A stretch of 64,000 bases of DNA from an uncultured Mailhella sp. (GCA_910577155.1 CAJTMS010000001.1:1-64000); one strand, 5' to 3'; shown: positions 10,501 to 20,700, numbered from the stretch's first letter. Made by a program: numbers and translations. Notes: a model not told the origin generated them from the sequence alone.

Positions 10501-10601
10501 ATATGCCCATAACTTGCCTGTACCATATAATTATTGCCGAGAAATTTTTTAATTGTCTTAACCTTGGCAGGTGATTCCACAATAATAAGGTCTTTGCTCA
10601 T
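7554..10601 (-). CDS. topA: DNA topoisomerase I fused to a C-terminal RNase HI domain
   Basis: One uninterrupted 1015-residue frame joins two enzymes. Residues 1 to about 600 form type IA topoisomerase: Toprim Glu9 ([10 protein letters not shown]), acidic triad Asp85/Asp87/Glu89 (DPDREGE) and nucleophile Tyr301 (TYMRTDS). Four C-terminal zinc ribbons follow, each with paired Cys-x2-Cys motifs. A lysine/alanine/threonine-rich linker of roughly 80 residues leads to a complete RNase HI domain starting near residue 860, with Asp867 ([11 protein letters not shown]), Glu905 (NNRMELL), Asp927 (IYTDSQY), His982 (KGHAGHPEN) and Asp992. All catalytic residues of both parts are present, so both activities are expected. 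Start at 10601 gives [10 protein letters not shown]; upstream in-frame starts lack better ribosome sites. It is monocistronic and divergent from kdsB. Confidence 0.95.
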   Translation of the reverse strand: MSKDLIIVESPAKVKTIKKFLGNNYMVQASYGHIRDLPQKELGVDEKTFEPKYITIKNQKRDQEKIVHALQEAAKKANIVYLAPDPDREGEAIAWHIAQAIKDYSHTIKRIQFNEITASAVKDAIAHPREIDPLLFEAQQARRILDRLVGYKISPLLWKSVKRGISAGRVQSVALRLIVEREEERLAFVPEEFWNFKARLAAGGMSFKAELAKVNGKKVQIQNEEQALAIEKALQDASFLVESVEEKERSKAPQAPFTTSTLQQTANQRLGFSAKRTMDTAQRLYEGIDIEDKGTVALITYMRTDSVRIANEAKKAAKEFIEQKYGKEFIAFGGKGRDFKGKKSIQDAHEAIRPVDVTLSPEQVKSALTPDQYRLYHLIWSRFVASQMANAKFHDTAVTILCNNKDIKAQSDVEKTLYPLETQWKTKGERLLFAGFLTVLASTDEKAEELPKLTAGDVLGVEQLSKEQKFTQPSPRYTEASLVRELEEKGIGRPSTYATIISTIQDREYVRLDGKHFIPTDLGNVVCSQLRDNFPTLMDVGFTAKMEENLDKVADGELGWVKLLTDFSGDFNSTLAKASEHMKTIKSGVETSIACPKCSKPLNIKFGKSGEFLACSAYPSCTFTSNFIRNEQGEIELQSAPEQKIVGKCPKCGGNTVEKRSHTGARFIACSNYPKCDYAAPYSTGVTCPQCKTGVLVEKSTKRGKLFYSCSTYPKCDYALWDYPVPEHCPVCDSPILVRKNTKANGEHYACPNKSCSYKRIIGEDGEEFEPSFVQIPLLPSQLPPKADIPAEERTAKKPVKTTQEKTAEPKQAPKTRKTKASTGTENKETAAKATKTAAKKAKAESPEQSVFNHAFKTEKEVNLYSDGSCLGNPGKGGYGAILEFKGKKQELSQGYLRTTNNRMELLAVISGLNKLKEACSVNIYTDSQYVAKAIKQGWLENWKKNGWKTAAKKPVKNQDLWIALDTALCRHNVTFNWIKGHAGHPENERCDELARASASAENLAEDTGFTEDEK

Positions 10602-10724
10602 AGATTTCACTTTCATATTTTTTTTTAGAAGATAAAGCAAAGAAAAATAGCGTCAAGAAAAAAATGCTGTTTTTTACAAAATTTCTCTAAAAAATTTCTA
10701 AAAATTTTTTAAACTGTATGTGTT

Positions 10725-10752
10725 TTGCTTGCTTTTTTTTTATGCCTATATA
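10725..10752 (+). promoter_or_regulatory. Promoter of kdsB
   Basis: TTGCTT (10725-10730), 16 bases, TATATA (10747-10752), giving a short leader before the ATG at 10776. Confidence 0.5.
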
Positions 10753-10775
10753 AAAATACTCCAACGAGGTACAGT

Positions 10776-11543
10776 ATGAAACAAGCCTATGCAGTTATTC
10801 CGGCACGCTATGCATCAACCCGTTTTCCTGCCAAAGCTTTGGCTGAAATCGGCGGAAAGCCCTTGTTTTGGCATGTGTATATGCGGGCAAAGCAGGCAGA
10901 TATTTTTGAAGATGTGTGGCTTGCCACGGATGATGAACGGATTGAAAAAAAAGCCGGGGCTTTGCATGTTCCCTTTGTCCATACGAAAAAAGAACACCAA
11001 AGCGGAACGGACAGGGTGCGTGAAGCTGTCAATATTTTAAATTTGCCGGCAGATGCCGTTATTGCCAACATTCAGGGTGATGAACCCTTTGTCCGCAAAG
11101 AAATGTTTGAAAAATTGCTGGAGCCCTTTCAAGCTGCCAATTGTGACTGTTCTACGATTGGGGTTGTACTTGATGAGGAAAAGGATAAAGAACGTATTGT
11201 ATCCCCCAATCAGGTAAAAATTGCTTTGGCGCAAAATGGAGAAGCCTTGTATTTTTCCCGTTCTCCCATTCCCTTTGCTCGCGATGCAGTGCGCATGGCT
11301 CCTTCTGTCGGGCATGTGGGGGTGTATGCGTTCAAAAGGGTTATTCTGGAAAAAATGGCGGAATTTCCCCCAAGTCCTTTGGAACTGACAGAAAAACTGG
11401 AACAATTACGCCTGCTTGAAAATGGTATCCGTATGCAGGTTCGGCTTATCAGTGAAGCCCCCCATGGGGTTGATACACCGGAGGATTTGCAGGCAGCACT
11501 GCAGTATTATCGGGAACACCCGGAATTTTGGGTGCAGGAGTGA
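10776..11543 (+). CDS. kdsB: 3-deoxy-manno-octulosonate cytidylyltransferase
   Basis: A 255-residue cytosolic enzyme that activates Kdo as CMP-Kdo for lipopolysaccharide core assembly. The N-terminal nucleotide-binding stretch VIPARYASTRFPAKAL is diagnostic, followed by ATDDERI, the SGTDR motif and NIQGDEPF. The C-terminal VDTPEDL is also typical. Length matches the family. The ATG at 10776 has GAGG six bases upstream; the reading frame extends further up, but without a ribosome site. It heads a likely operon with an exported protein and exonuclease III. Together with lpxK and gmhB it indicates an LPS-bearing outer membrane. Confidence 0.96.
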   Translation: MKQAYAVIPARYASTRFPAKALAEIGGKPLFWHVYMRAKQADIFEDVWLATDDERIEKKAGALHVPFVHTKKEHQSGTDRVREAVNILNLPADAVIANIQGDEPFVRKEMFEKLLEPFQAANCDCSTIGVVLDEEKDKERIVSPNQVKIALAQNGEALYFSRSPIPFARDAVRMAPSVGHVGVYAFKRVILEKMAEFPPSPLELTEKLEQLRLLENGIRMQVRLISEAPHGVDTPEDLQAALQYYREHPEFWVQE

Positions 11544-11577
11544 AGGAATAAAGATATCGGTACAGGAATAAACGATA

Positions 11578-12078
11578 ATGAAAAAAAATATTTTATTTGC
11601 GGTTATGGCTTGCTTGCTTGTCCTTGTGGGCTTCGGCTCCTTTTTAACAGGCAGGGAGAATGCTTCCGGCATGGAAATCGGAGATGCATATGCGGCGGAA
11701 TATATCGGGTATCCGGAATATGTAAGCATGTTCATGCTCAAGGATTTATTTCCTTATGCCGTCTATAAAGAATGTGTCCTTCCCCATGCGAAAAAACTGT
11801 TTGCCCATGAAAAAATCACCAAAAAAGATTTTTTGAAGTTTCAGCAAGACGTGGACAAGAGCTTGGCAGAAAAGGGGTATTCTGTCCGTCAGCTTGTGAG
11901 CGAATACGTATGTGAAGAAAGTTTTTCCGATTCTTTTCGGCGCAATATTGATAAATTCAATGACGATGCCCGTAAAATGGGAAAGGGCATGAAAGACGGT
12001 ATTGAAAACTTTATGAAAGGGCTGACAGAACCTGAACGCCATGAAACGCAAAAAATACCCCCAAGTACGGAGCTGTAA
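11578..12078 (+). CDS. Exported protein of unknown function
   Basis: A 166-residue protein I do not recognise. A hydrophobic N-terminal segment (about residues 5-23) looks like a signal peptide or anchor. The mature part has helical character, is rich in lysine and aromatic residues, contains two cysteines and ends in a charged tail. The gene lies 34 bases after kdsB and its stop overlaps the start of xth by one base (TAATG), so it is translationally coupled to exonuclease III. Confidence 0.7.
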   Translation: MKKNILFAVMACLLVLVGFGSFLTGRENASGMEIGDAYAAEYIGYPEYVSMFMLKDLFPYAVYKECVLPHAKKLFAHEKITKKDFLKFQQDVDKSLAEKGYSVRQLVSEYVCEESFSDSFRRNIDKFNDDARKMGKGMKDGIENFMKGLTEPERHETQKIPPSTEL

Positions 12079-12872
12079 TGATACGTTTTCAATCATGGAA
12101 TGTGAATGGATTTCGTGCTGTGCGCAAAAAAGAAGATTGGGCATGGTTTGAAGCAGAAGGTGCGGATATTATTGGTATCCAAGAAACCAAAGCCCATGAA
12201 GAGCAAATTTCCGAAGCAGATAAAAGCCCCTTGGGCAGGAAAAGTTACTGGGCAAATTCTCTGGTCAAAAAAGGGTATTCCGGCGTTGCTGTTTTTACCC
12301 ATTTAACACCTTTGAAAGTGGAAATTGAATTGCCCGATACAGCGTATCGGGGGGAAGGGCGTATTGTGCATTTGGAGTTTCCCCGTTTTCACTATTTTAA
12401 TGGCTATTTTCCCAATGGGGGAGAGGAACTGGATAAGGGTGTTTTTAAACGTGTACCGTATAAAATGGGCTTTTTCGAGAGTTTTTTGGCATATGCGCAG
12501 AAGTGCAGAAAAGAAAAGCCCATTGTTGTGTGCGGGGATTTTAATATTGCCCATAAGGAAATCGATTTAGCCCGTCCCAAAGATAATATCTATAATACAG
12601 GCTTTTTGGAAGAAGAACGGGCTTTTTTGGATAAAATGGTACAATATGGCTATGTGGATACGTTCCGTCACGTACATGGCGATGTGGAGGGAGCCTATAC
12701 ATGGTGGTCATACAAAACAAAGGCACGAGAAAGAAATATCGGCTGGCGTATCGATTATTTTTTTGTTTCGGAAGAACTCAAACCCGTTATTGCAGACGCA
12801 TGGATTGAAGACACTGTTTATGGTTCAGATCATTGCCCTGTGGGGCTTGCCCTTGATTTGCCATTGGAATAG
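12078..12872 (+). CDS. xth: Exodeoxyribonuclease III / AP endonuclease
   Basis: A 264-residue member of the exonuclease III (EEP) family that incises DNA at abasic sites and trims 3' ends in base-excision repair. Metal and catalytic motifs are visible: SWNVNGFRA at the N-terminus, QETKAHEEQ, VVCGDFNIAH, and the terminal SDHCPVGL with the catalytic Asp-His pair. Full length. Its start overlaps the preceding stop, and it probably shares the kdsB transcript. Confidence 0.93.
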   Translation: MIRFQSWNVNGFRAVRKKEDWAWFEAEGADIIGIQETKAHEEQISEADKSPLGRKSYWANSLVKKGYSGVAVFTHLTPLKVEIELPDTAYRGEGRIVHLEFPRFHYFNGYFPNGGEELDKGVFKRVPYKMGFFESFLAYAQKCRKEKPIVVCGDFNIAHKEIDLARPKDNIYNTGFLEEERAFLDKMVQYGYVDTFRHVHGDVEGAYTWWSYKTKARERNIGWRIDYFFVSEELKPVIADAWIEDTVYGSDHCPVGLALDLPLE

Positions 12873-12951
12873 GGGAAAAAAATGGCAGGATTGATTTTAT
12901 TGAAAGATAAAAAAGGAAGATATAAGAAAAAAGAAAAATACAAAAAGGTAC

Positions 12952-12977
12952 AAAAAAACCCAGACGAGGTCTGGGTA
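12952..12977 (-). terminator. Terminator of tRNA-His
   Basis: ACCCAGAC / GTCTGGGT stem with a three-base loop (12958-12976) and a trailing run of seven T on the minus strand, just past the tRNA 3' end. Confidence 0.85.
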
Positions 12978-12981
12978 AATC

Positions 12982-13058
12982 TGGGGCGAAAGAAGAGACT
13001 TGAACTCTCGGCCACCTGGGCCACAACCAGGTGCTCTGCCAACTGAGCTACTTCCGCC
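12982..13058 (-). tRNA. tRNA-His (anticodon GTG)
   Basis: A tRNA with encoded CCA and the extra 5' G (G-1) typical of tRNA-His at position 13058. The acceptor pairs GCGGAAG with CTTTCGC and the anticodon loop TTGTGGC gives GTG. Confidence 0.95.
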
Positions 13059-13068
13059 GTGAAAAATT

Positions 13069-13097
13069 TTTGTATGCTAAATTTTATTCCTCGTCAA
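13069..13097 (-). promoter_or_regulatory. Promoter of tRNA-His
   Basis: Minus-strand TTGACG (13097-13092), 17 bases, TACAAA (13074-13069). Confidence 0.55.
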
Positions 13098-13129
13098 GTT
13101 TTTTTTGAAAATAATTTTTTGGAGTATAT

Positions 13130-14392
13130 ATGGATAGTCTTTTGATTTACGGCGGTGTTCCCCTGAAAGGAACGGTGAAAGTAAGCGGGGCAAAAAATGC
13201 TGCTTTGCCTATTCTTTTCGGCGGGATTTTATTTGATACCCATGTTGTTTTTGATAATGTTCCCCATTTAAGAGATATCCGGACAACGCAGAATCTTTTA
13301 GGTACGCTTGGTTTTGAAACAAATTTTGAAAATAACCGTATGGATATTTGCCTTAAAAATTCGATTTTGCCCGAAGCGCCCTATGATTTGGTAAAGACCA
13401 TGCGAGCCTCCGTGCTTTGTCTTGGTCCTCTTCTCACCAGACTTGGGGAGGCAAGCGTGGCTCTTCCCGGCGGTTGTGCCATTGGGGCAAGACCCGTTGA
13501 TTTACATTTGTCAGCTCTGGAAAAAATGGGAGCGGAATTTACCCTTGACGGCGGTTACATCAAAGGCAGATGTAAAAAATTACACGGAGCTCATATTCAA
13601 TTTGATAAAGTTACTGTCGGCGGAACGGAAAACCTTATGATGGCTGCCTGTCTTGCCGACGGGGAAACCATTTTGGATAATGCCGCCCGTGAACCGGAAA
13701 TTGTAGACCTTGCAAATTTTTTGAATAGCTGCGGTGCAAAAATTGAAGGCGCCGGGCAGACGCAAATCAGAATACAGGGTGTGACAAGCCTTAAACAGGA
13801 AAAGCCTTATCGTATTATGCCGGACAGAATTGAAGCAGGAACATATCTTATCGCCGCTGCCATGACCAACGGAGAAGTGCGGGTTGAAGACTGCCCCTAT
13901 AAAGATATGGAAGCTTTGTGCAGTAAACTGGAAGACTGTAACGTAAACCTGAGCATTGAGGGAAATGCCGTTGTGGCAAAACCCCATGGAGAGCTCAATG
14001 CAGTGGATGTCCGCACAGTGCCTCATCCAGGTTTTCCCACCGATATGCAGGCACAGTTTATGGCTATGCTGACGCTGTGCAAAGGCTCCGGCATTGTGGA
14101 AGAAACTATCTTTGAAAACCGCTTTATGCATGTGCCTGAACTTGTGCGTATGGGGGCGGATATCCGCCTGACGGGCAATTCCGCCATGGTACGGGGAGTG
14201 CCTTCTCTGACCGGTGCTCCCGTTATGGCAAGTGATTTGCGGGCAGGAGCAGCCCTTGTTATTGCAGGGCTTTGTGCTGAAGGAGAAACACGGGTAGACA
14301 GGATTTATCACGTTGACCGCGGGTATGAAGGCATGGAAATAAAACTCCAGCAGCTTGGCGGAAGAATTAAACGTATCCCCACGCCGAATTAG
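13130..14392 (+). CDS. murA: UDP-N-acetylglucosamine 1-carboxyvinyltransferase
   Basis: A 420-residue cytosolic enzyme for the first committed step of peptidoglycan synthesis, transferring enolpyruvate from PEP to UDP-GlcNAc. The fosfomycin-target loop carries Cys116 in [14 protein letters not shown], so sensitivity of the usual kind is expected. The N-terminal SGAKNAALP and C-terminal [13 protein letters not shown] motifs are present. Start is preceded by GGAG. Monocistronic, followed by a large hairpin at 14441. Confidence 0.97.
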   Translation: MDSLLIYGGVPLKGTVKVSGAKNAALPILFGGILFDTHVVFDNVPHLRDIRTTQNLLGTLGFETNFENNRMDICLKNSILPEAPYDLVKTMRASVLCLGPLLTRLGEASVALPGGCAIGARPVDLHLSALEKMGAEFTLDGGYIKGRCKKLHGAHIQFDKVTVGGTENLMMAACLADGETILDNAAREPEIVDLANFLNSCGAKIEGAGQTQIRIQGVTSLKQEKPYRIMPDRIEAGTYLIAAAMTNGEVRVEDCPYKDMEALCSKLEDCNVNLSIEGNAVVAKPHGELNAVDVRTVPHPGFPTDMQAQFMAMLTLCKGSGIVEETIFENRFMHVPELVRMGADIRLTGNSAMVRGVPSLTGAPVMASDLRAGAALVIAGLCAEGETRVDRIYHVDRGYEGMEIKLQQLGGRIKRIPTPN

Positions 14393-14440
14393 GACAAGAG
14401 AGTTTGAGGGTATTTCTGCATACTAAGAATTATTATTTTT

Positions 14441-14474
14441 CAAGGGGAAAACTTTTGAAAAAGTTTTCCCCTTG
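14441..14474. repeat. Perfect 15-bp hairpin after murA with C-rich flank
   Basis: The arm CAAGGGGAAAACTTT (14441-14455) pairs perfectly with 14460-14474 around a TGAA loop. The right flank is C-rich (AACCCCTATC). There is no U-run directly after the stem, so it may be a dispersed intergenic hairpin or mRNA-stabilising element rather than a simple terminator. Confidence 0.7.
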
Positions 14475-14559
14475 AACCCCTATCAAAACGTTTTAACTTT
14501 TATGGCAAAATAGTATGAATGTCATAAGGAATTGCTCAAAAAAAATCAGAGAATTAAAC

Positions 14560-14589
14560 AAAAAAGGTGCAAAAGTTTGCACCTTTTTT
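14560..14589 (-). terminator. Bidirectional terminator at the end of the lytic transglycosylase gene
   Basis: AAAAAAGGTGCAAA pairs with TTGCACCTTTTTT. It lies 30 bases past the minus-strand stop codon and could also end murA transcripts. Confidence 0.8.
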
Positions 14590-14618
14590 TGTACGGCTAT
14601 GCGGTACAAAATATACGG

Positions 14619-16721
14619 TTATTGGACATTGTCGTTATTATTGGCACTAGCCACGGTGTAATTGGAGTTTGGGATTTTTACCTTTTGTCCAACGGAAATG
14701 CTGTTGTTTGCAAAGTTATTATAAGCAATAATAGCGTCTACGGAAACATTGTAATTTCTGCTTATGCTGTACAGTGTTTCCCCTTTTTTCACGATATGAA
14801 TAATCGGTTTTGCGCCGGCTTGTGCTTTTTGTCCTTTTGCAGGAATAGTAATATTTTGTCCTATACTGATACTGGAACCGAGATTTTTATTGTGGCTTTG
14901 CAGTTCTGCAACGGTTAAGCCGTGTTTTTTGGCTACAGAATACAAGGTATCGCCTTGCTTAATTGTATAGGTCTTATTTTTTACGCTTTGGGCAGTCTTT
15001 TTAGCATTGTCAGCGTTCAGCGTATTTTTATCGGCACTGACATGGATTTTCTGTCCGATGGCTAAACCATGCGGAGATAATCCGTTATTGATTTTTTGTA
15101 ATTCGGCAACAGTCAGCCCATGTCTTTTTGCCACGGAGTACAATGTATCGCCCTGCTGAATAGTATATTTTGCTGATTTTTTGGAAAGTTTGGACGTTTC
15201 GCTTGCCAATTCTTGGGTTTTGCTTGTTTTTTTGTTATTAACCGTTTGCTTTTCGGCAGCAGCGGTGTTTTTGCTCTTGCCGGCAGTATTTTCTGCAGCA
15301 AGAGTCTGCTTGGCTGTTTTTCCGTTTTGCTTTGGAATATAAATTTTTTGTCCGAGTGCAAGTTTTGTTATATTGTGTATTTTGGGATTAGCTTTTTTGA
15401 GTTCTTCAATGCTCAGCCCATGGCTGGAAGCGATTTTTCTAAACGTATCCCCTGATTGGACAGTATAGGTATAGTTTTGTTTTGCTTTTGTTTTATTCTT
15501 TTCATTTCCGGAATTATCAGCAATATAGGTGTTTTTTCCGGGTAAACGCAGAGTTTTTCCTACTTTTAAAGGTTCGCTGACCGCATTTGCCTGACGAAGC
15601 ACATGGACAGGCACACCTGTTTTTTTACTGATAGCGGAAAGCGTATCGCCTTTTTTAATGGTATATTGTGACCAGCCGGCAACAAGCTGCTGTTTGCTCG
15701 CTTCCACTCCCTTTGCCTGCATACTGACGGGAACGTAAAAATATACGTCACTGTCAAGAGGGGTTACGCCTTGCAAAAAGGCAGGATTATAATCACGGAA
15801 CATTTGCCATGAAATATTCATTTCCCGTGCAAGAGCTCTTAAATCCGTTCCTCGCTGGGCTTTAATAGCAACAGCCTGTTCTTTGATTACACTATGGCCT
15901 TTGCCCAAATCGTTTTCTATTGCTGTATAGCCTAATACGTGGAAATTACGCATAATTTTGACCATGGCAAGAAAACGGGGCACATAGTCGGCTGTTTCCT
16001 GTTTGATTTTTATTTTGGAATTGGTAATGCTTTCATTGGCTGCCATAAGGTCAAAGAAATTGTTTGTTCCTGTTTCGGACAACGCACGTCTGATTTTCCC
16101 GGGACCGGCATTATAGGCAGCAAGAGCCAAATACCAGTCATGAAATTCATTGTACATTTCCTGTAAATAATCAGCGGCAGCATGGGTTGCTTTGTAGGGG
16201 TCGAGGCGTTCATCTATCCACCAGTTAATGGCAAGTCCGCAGTGACGGGCTGTAGGAGCCATAAACTGCCACATGCCAAGGGCATTGGCACTGGAGCGGG
16301 CAAAAGGATGATAGCCGCTTTCTACAAAAGCGAGGTAGGCAAGTTCTTCGGGCATATTTTTGTCACGAAAAACCTGTTTTGTGTATTTGAGATAGGGCAT
16401 AGCTCTATACATAAAGCGTTCAATGGTAACACGTCCGCGGGGATTTTTTACATAATGCTTGTATTCTTTTTCAATAAATTTTAATTGTTCTGCAGTGATA
16501 TTTTTATCAATTTCGCCTACGGAAAGGAAGGCGTGCTTTTCCGGTTCAAGGAGGGGACCGGTTTCTTCATCAACACTGAGTATATAATCTTCGTAAAGAG
16601 AGTCATGGGTGGAAACATAGGTATCGTCTGTCTGGTAATTTTTTGTTCCGCAAGCGGATAATGTCAGGCAAAGGGCAAAGGGAACTGCAAAATGTTTGAA
16701 TTTTGATAGTGAAAAAAGCAC
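14619..16721 (-). CDS. LysM-repeat membrane-bound lytic transglycosylase (MltD-like lipoprotein)
   Basis: A 700-residue lipoprotein that cleaves the glycan strands of peptidoglycan in the periplasm. The signal peptide ends in a LSAC lipobox with Cys24. The SLT/goose-lysozyme-like catalytic domain contains Glu134 (FVESGYHPFA), ALGMWQFM and AYNAGPGKIRRAL. Five LysM domains follow, each beginning with YTIxxGDTL or a close variant, separated by Lys/Thr/Ala-rich linkers; MltD of E. coli has fewer. Repeats 3 and 4 are nearly identical, suggesting recent duplication. The start is GTG at 16721 with AAGGAG upstream. It is monocistronic. Confidence 0.93.
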   Translation of the reverse strand: MLFSLSKFKHFAVPFALCLTLSACGTKNYQTDDTYVSTHDSLYEDYILSVDEETGPLLEPEKHAFLSVGEIDKNITAEQLKFIEKEYKHYVKNPRGRVTIERFMYRAMPYLKYTKQVFRDKNMPEELAYLAFVESGYHPFARSSANALGMWQFMAPTARHCGLAINWWIDERLDPYKATHAAADYLQEMYNEFHDWYLALAAYNAGPGKIRRALSETGTNNFFDLMAANESITNSKIKIKQETADYVPRFLAMVKIMRNFHVLGYTAIENDLGKGHSVIKEQAVAIKAQRGTDLRALAREMNISWQMFRDYNPAFLQGVTPLDSDVYFYVPVSMQAKGVEASKQQLVAGWSQYTIKKGDTLSAISKKTGVPVHVLRQANAVSEPLKVGKTLRLPGKNTYIADNSGNEKNKTKAKQNYTYTVQSGDTFRKIASSHGLSIEELKKANPKIHNITKLALGQKIYIPKQNGKTAKQTLAAENTAGKSKNTAAAEKQTVNNKKTSKTQELASETSKLSKKSAKYTIQQGDTLYSVAKRHGLTVAELQKINNGLSPHGLAIGQKIHVSADKNTLNADNAKKTAQSVKNKTYTIKQGDTLYSVAKKHGLTVAELQSHNKNLGSSISIGQNITIPAKGQKAQAGAKPIIHIVKKGETLYSISRNYNVSVDAIIAYNNFANNSISVGQKVKIPNSNYTVASANNNDNVQ

Positions 16722-16810
16722 AATTTTCTCCTTAAAATGACCGAAAAATGCTTGTCATCTCTTTCAGTATGCTTTACAAAGCGTATATCTTTTCCATAAG
16801 GAATATTGCA

Positions 16811-17629
16811 ATGCAAGAACAAAACTATACACCCTATGGCAAACATAAACAAGAAAAAAACACCCAAAAAAATAAAAAAAAATTTCATACTATTTTGCCG
16901 GGTTACAAGCCTGTTTTAGAACTTTTGCAGGATGAGCCCGATAAAATCGACCATCTCTATTTGCGAAAAAATAAAAATTCCAAAGATACAACTTTAATCC
17001 TTTCGCTGTGTAAGGAACACGGCGTCCGCCATACTCTGGTAACAGAAGAGGCTTTAGCGCGGATTTGCGATAATGCCAATCATCAGGGCATTGCTGTCCG
17101 CCTTCGCGAAATATGCTATACTCCTTTTGAACTATTGCTGGAAACAGCCTTTCAAGCGCCGCTTCCGCTCATCATCGCCCTTGATCAGGTGCTTGATCCC
17201 GGAAATGTGGGAACATTGGTTCGCACCATGTATGCCATGGGTGCTGCAGGGCTTGTTGTTCCCTTGCATAACAGCGCCTTTTTAGGGGCAGGGGCAGCGC
17301 GTTCGGCAGCAGGAAGTCTCGGGAAACTGCCCATTGCACAGGCGGTAAACCTTGCCCGCGCTGTCGAGCTTGCCGGAAAATCAGGCTATACAACCTATTA
17401 TGCTGATATGCATGGAAAAAATGCTCTTACTGCGGAAACGCAAAATTTTCTGCAGTTTCCCGCCCTTTTAGTCCTTGGCAGTGAAGAAAAAGGCGTGCGT
17501 CAGGGAGTGCAAAAACAGTGCTCTGCTGCTTTATCCATTCCATTTCTGCGGGAATTTGATTCTTTAAATGTTGCACAAGCAGGAGCGATTTTGCTGGCTT
17601 CTTTTTTTCAGGCATACGGCAAAAAATAA
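16811..17629 (+). CDS. rlmB: SpoU-family rRNA 2'-O-methyltransferase (RlmB-like)
   Basis: A 272-residue SPOUT methyltransferase that methylates a ribose 2'-OH in rRNA, probably G2251 of 23S. The N-terminal substrate-binding domain (about 25-110) is followed by SpoU motif 1 (DPGNVGTLVRT), motif 2 (VLGSEEKGVR) and motif 3 (SLNVAQAGAILL), which form the knotted SAM site. The ATG at 16811 follows AAGGA by eight bases; an upstream in-frame ATG would add 21 residues without a ribosome site. A TrmH-type tRNA target cannot be excluded from sequence alone. Confidence 0.87.
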   Translation: MQEQNYTPYGKHKQEKNTQKNKKKFHTILPGYKPVLELLQDEPDKIDHLYLRKNKNSKDTTLILSLCKEHGVRHTLVTEEALARICDNANHQGIAVRLREICYTPFELLLETAFQAPLPLIIALDQVLDPGNVGTLVRTMYAMGAAGLVVPLHNSAFLGAGAARSAAGSLGKLPIAQAVNLARAVELAGKSGYTTYYADMHGKNALTAETQNFLQFPALLVLGSEEKGVRQGVQKQCSAALSIPFLREFDSLNVAQAGAILLASFFQAYGKK

Positions 17630-17687
17630 TGCAGCGGCAAATTTTTTGCTTACAAACCATATCGGCCGGACGGACAAGTTCTTAAAC

Positions 17688-17719
17688 AAAAAAGCGAGGA
17701 TTTTTCCCCGCTTTTTTTG
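17688..17719. terminator. Bidirectional terminator between convergent genes
   Basis: AAAAAAGCG-GG pairs with CCCCGCTTTTTTT around a T-rich loop. It ends rlmB on the plus strand and the YhaN-like gene on the minus strand. Confidence 0.75.
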
Positions 17720-17745
17720 TTAAAAATGTCCGTCACACAATTTTG

Positions 17746-20700
17746 TTACGCTGTTTCGTAAATTTTTTTGTTTTGTACGTGATAGATTTTTGTATCCGGG
17801 ATAATTTCCTGTAAAATTTGTGCGGTGTGTTCATGGCAGGTGTAATAGAGAATTTGCTGATTATTCTGCATGCCAAGATTTTCCTGCACCATTAAGCGCA
17901 GGACTTCTGCGGTATTTTTCATTCTTCGCACATCAAAGTTTACCAGAATATCATCCATTAAAATGGGCAAGGGACGCTTTGCGAGGGAACGATTTTTTAT
18001 GTGTGCTAAGCGCAGAGAAAGATAGAGCTGTTCCTTTGCTCCTTGGCTCAGCATTTCAGCAGGCAGAAGTTTGCCGTTTTCGTCAAGGACATTAACGCTT
18101 CTGTCTTCCAAATTAACTTTTATGCCCTGCCATGCGTTGTCGGTAATTCTATTAAAAAATGCGGAGGCTATTTGCACAATTTGCGGCTGACTGTTTTGCT
18201 CATATTGTTTTTTTGCCCGTTCTAAAATTTCTTTGGCAAACGCAAATTCTAACCATTTATTATAATTATCTTTTATTTCCACTTCTGTTTTTTTCATGCG
18301 ATAGCCTGCTTCATTGGAAAGGCTTTCTTCGTAAACAAAAGAACTTTCTGCTTCCACTTGCCCTTTGAGGGTTTGGATATGTTTTTCAATGCGGTCAAGC
18401 CCTGCATCTTCTTCCTGCAAATCCTGCAGTTCTTTTTCAAAGCGTGTTTTTGCATTTTCATCAAAATAAGCAAAAATTTCAGGCAATGGCTCTTGGTTTG
18501 GCAATTGTCTGTATTCCCGCTGCATGGGGTTTTTACTTTTGGAAAGAAAGCGGGGCAGAGCTTCTTCCCTGAGACTTTCTTCTATAATAACAGCCTGCTG
18601 CGTGTAGCGTTCACTTTCTTTTGTTTTTGCAAATAATGCCCGCAAATCATGCTCGTTTTCCACGTTGGCGGAGGCATACAGTTCCTGCAGCGTATTTTCT
18701 ACTTCCTGAACTTCCCGCAGTGCTTTTTGATACTTATTTTTTGCTTCCTCATATTCTTTTAAAAGCGCTTCTTTTTCTTGGAAAAGGGCGTATTCTTCTT
18801 CCATTTCAGCAGCAACATCTTGATAAATTTGGATATAATCGCTTTCGTCATGGATAGTTTTTTTAGGGGTAAAATCAGTCCGCATTAAAATAGTTCGCAG
18901 GGGTTCGATAAATTCTTTGAGAGCATCGTAGCACGTATTTAAATGTATTTTGCGTTCTTCCTGTTCCGTGTAGAGGGTGTGCAAATGGTAAAGCTGTTCC
19001 AAGCATTGTTTAACTGCGGCAAATGTTCCTGTAAAAATATCCTGTTCCTCCGTGCAGAGGTTTTTGACAAAATCCGCACTGCTTTCTTCAAAAAGCAAAC
19101 CGTTTTTTTGCAGAAAATCTGCCAGAGCATGATAGATTTTTTCAAGCGCTGCGGTGCGTTCGGACAGGGATTTTTCAACCTGTGCATAATGTTCGGTACT
19201 TTCTTCAAGACTTGCAAGGCTTTCGGCAAAAATAGCTCCGTGTATTTCTTGGATATGTTTAAATTGCTCGTCCCTGACAGTATGGCGGTAGTCGATTAAA
19301 TGGGGTAAATACTCGTCACTGGCGAGAGAAGAAAGTTTTTCAAACAAAGGAGGTATTTTTGCTTCCGCCCACTGCATAAATTCCGCATAGATATCATGAC
19401 AGGCACGGACATTGACACTCATGCCGTTGATGTCTTCAATGATTAAATCCAGACGGGCAATCATCTTCATAAAATTGGGAATATGGGCAATGGTTTTGAC
19501 GCTGCATTGGGCTTGGCGGAGCATATTGTGTATTTGTGCTTCCAGTTCGTTTGCCTGTGCCTGCAAATCAGCAAGGGAAGAGGGTATTTGCTCATCGGCA
19601 AGCGGCGCATCAGCATTAAATTGCTTTGCATAATGACTGTAAAGGGCTGCTTTTTCTTTTGCTTTGGCAATGACCTGCGATAGCCATGAATGGTTAGGCT
19701 CATCTATTTTTAAAGATAACTCTTTATCAAAATGCAGCAAATCAAGGGCGGCATGGAGCTTATTTTCTTCTGAAAGGTTATTTGCCTGTTCAGGATAGAA
19801 GTTTTGCAGGAGTTTTTCCTCTATGGTTTGTAATTCTTGTAAATCATGCACAAGAAGTTCTATTTGCTCATTGGAGGTTTCAGGTTCGCTTCTTTGGCTG
19901 CTTTGGGTGTTCTTTTGCTTGATATACCATAAAAATGCTCCTTGTCCCATGCCGGAAAGGAATAAAATAACAGGGAGCAAATAAGGAATATTCAACGTTC
20001 CCAAAAAGGTGCTGACTTCCGCACTGCTGCTGCTCATGCGCAAAAGGAAGAGAATAACAGCGCTTACAACACACAAAATTGCCGGAACGGGAGCCCACTT
20101 GGGCATTTCCGGGGCGGGTTCTTCCTGATTTTGCTCTATTTTTTCTAATTGCTGAATAATAGTATTGGTTGCTTTTTCAATGGCATTGATTTTTTCTATG
20201 CACTTTTTATCCTGCTCATTGGCTTGTTTTGTTTTCTTGACTTCTTCCTGATAATTTTGTTTTTGTTTTTGCAGGTTTTCAAGCGTTTCTTCATAGCTTT
20301 TGACTGCGGTTAAAATTTCTTCTTCCCTGCCATGGATATCACGTACGATTTGTGCTAACTGCATGTATTTGTTTAAAAAATCTTTTGCGTTATCGGTATT
20401 GATTTCACTTTCCTGCAAAATGCCAAACCCGAGGGCTTTTGCCTGATTCAAAAATTCCGTGCATTTTTCGGTAGAAATATCCAAATAGGAATTTTCTTTT
20501 TCCTGCGTTTCCTGTAAACGATTTTGCCATTGCTGCAGTTCTTGTTCAAAAGCAATTTCATCTTTGCCGAGCAGGGTATTTTTATTGAAATTTTTATTTG
20601 TATCCGGTTTTTCCTGCAAGACTGCCTGATATTTCAGTTTTGCTTTATCCGCATCACGCTTGGCATATTCAAGGGCGGTTTTGGCGTTTTGGGTCTGCGT

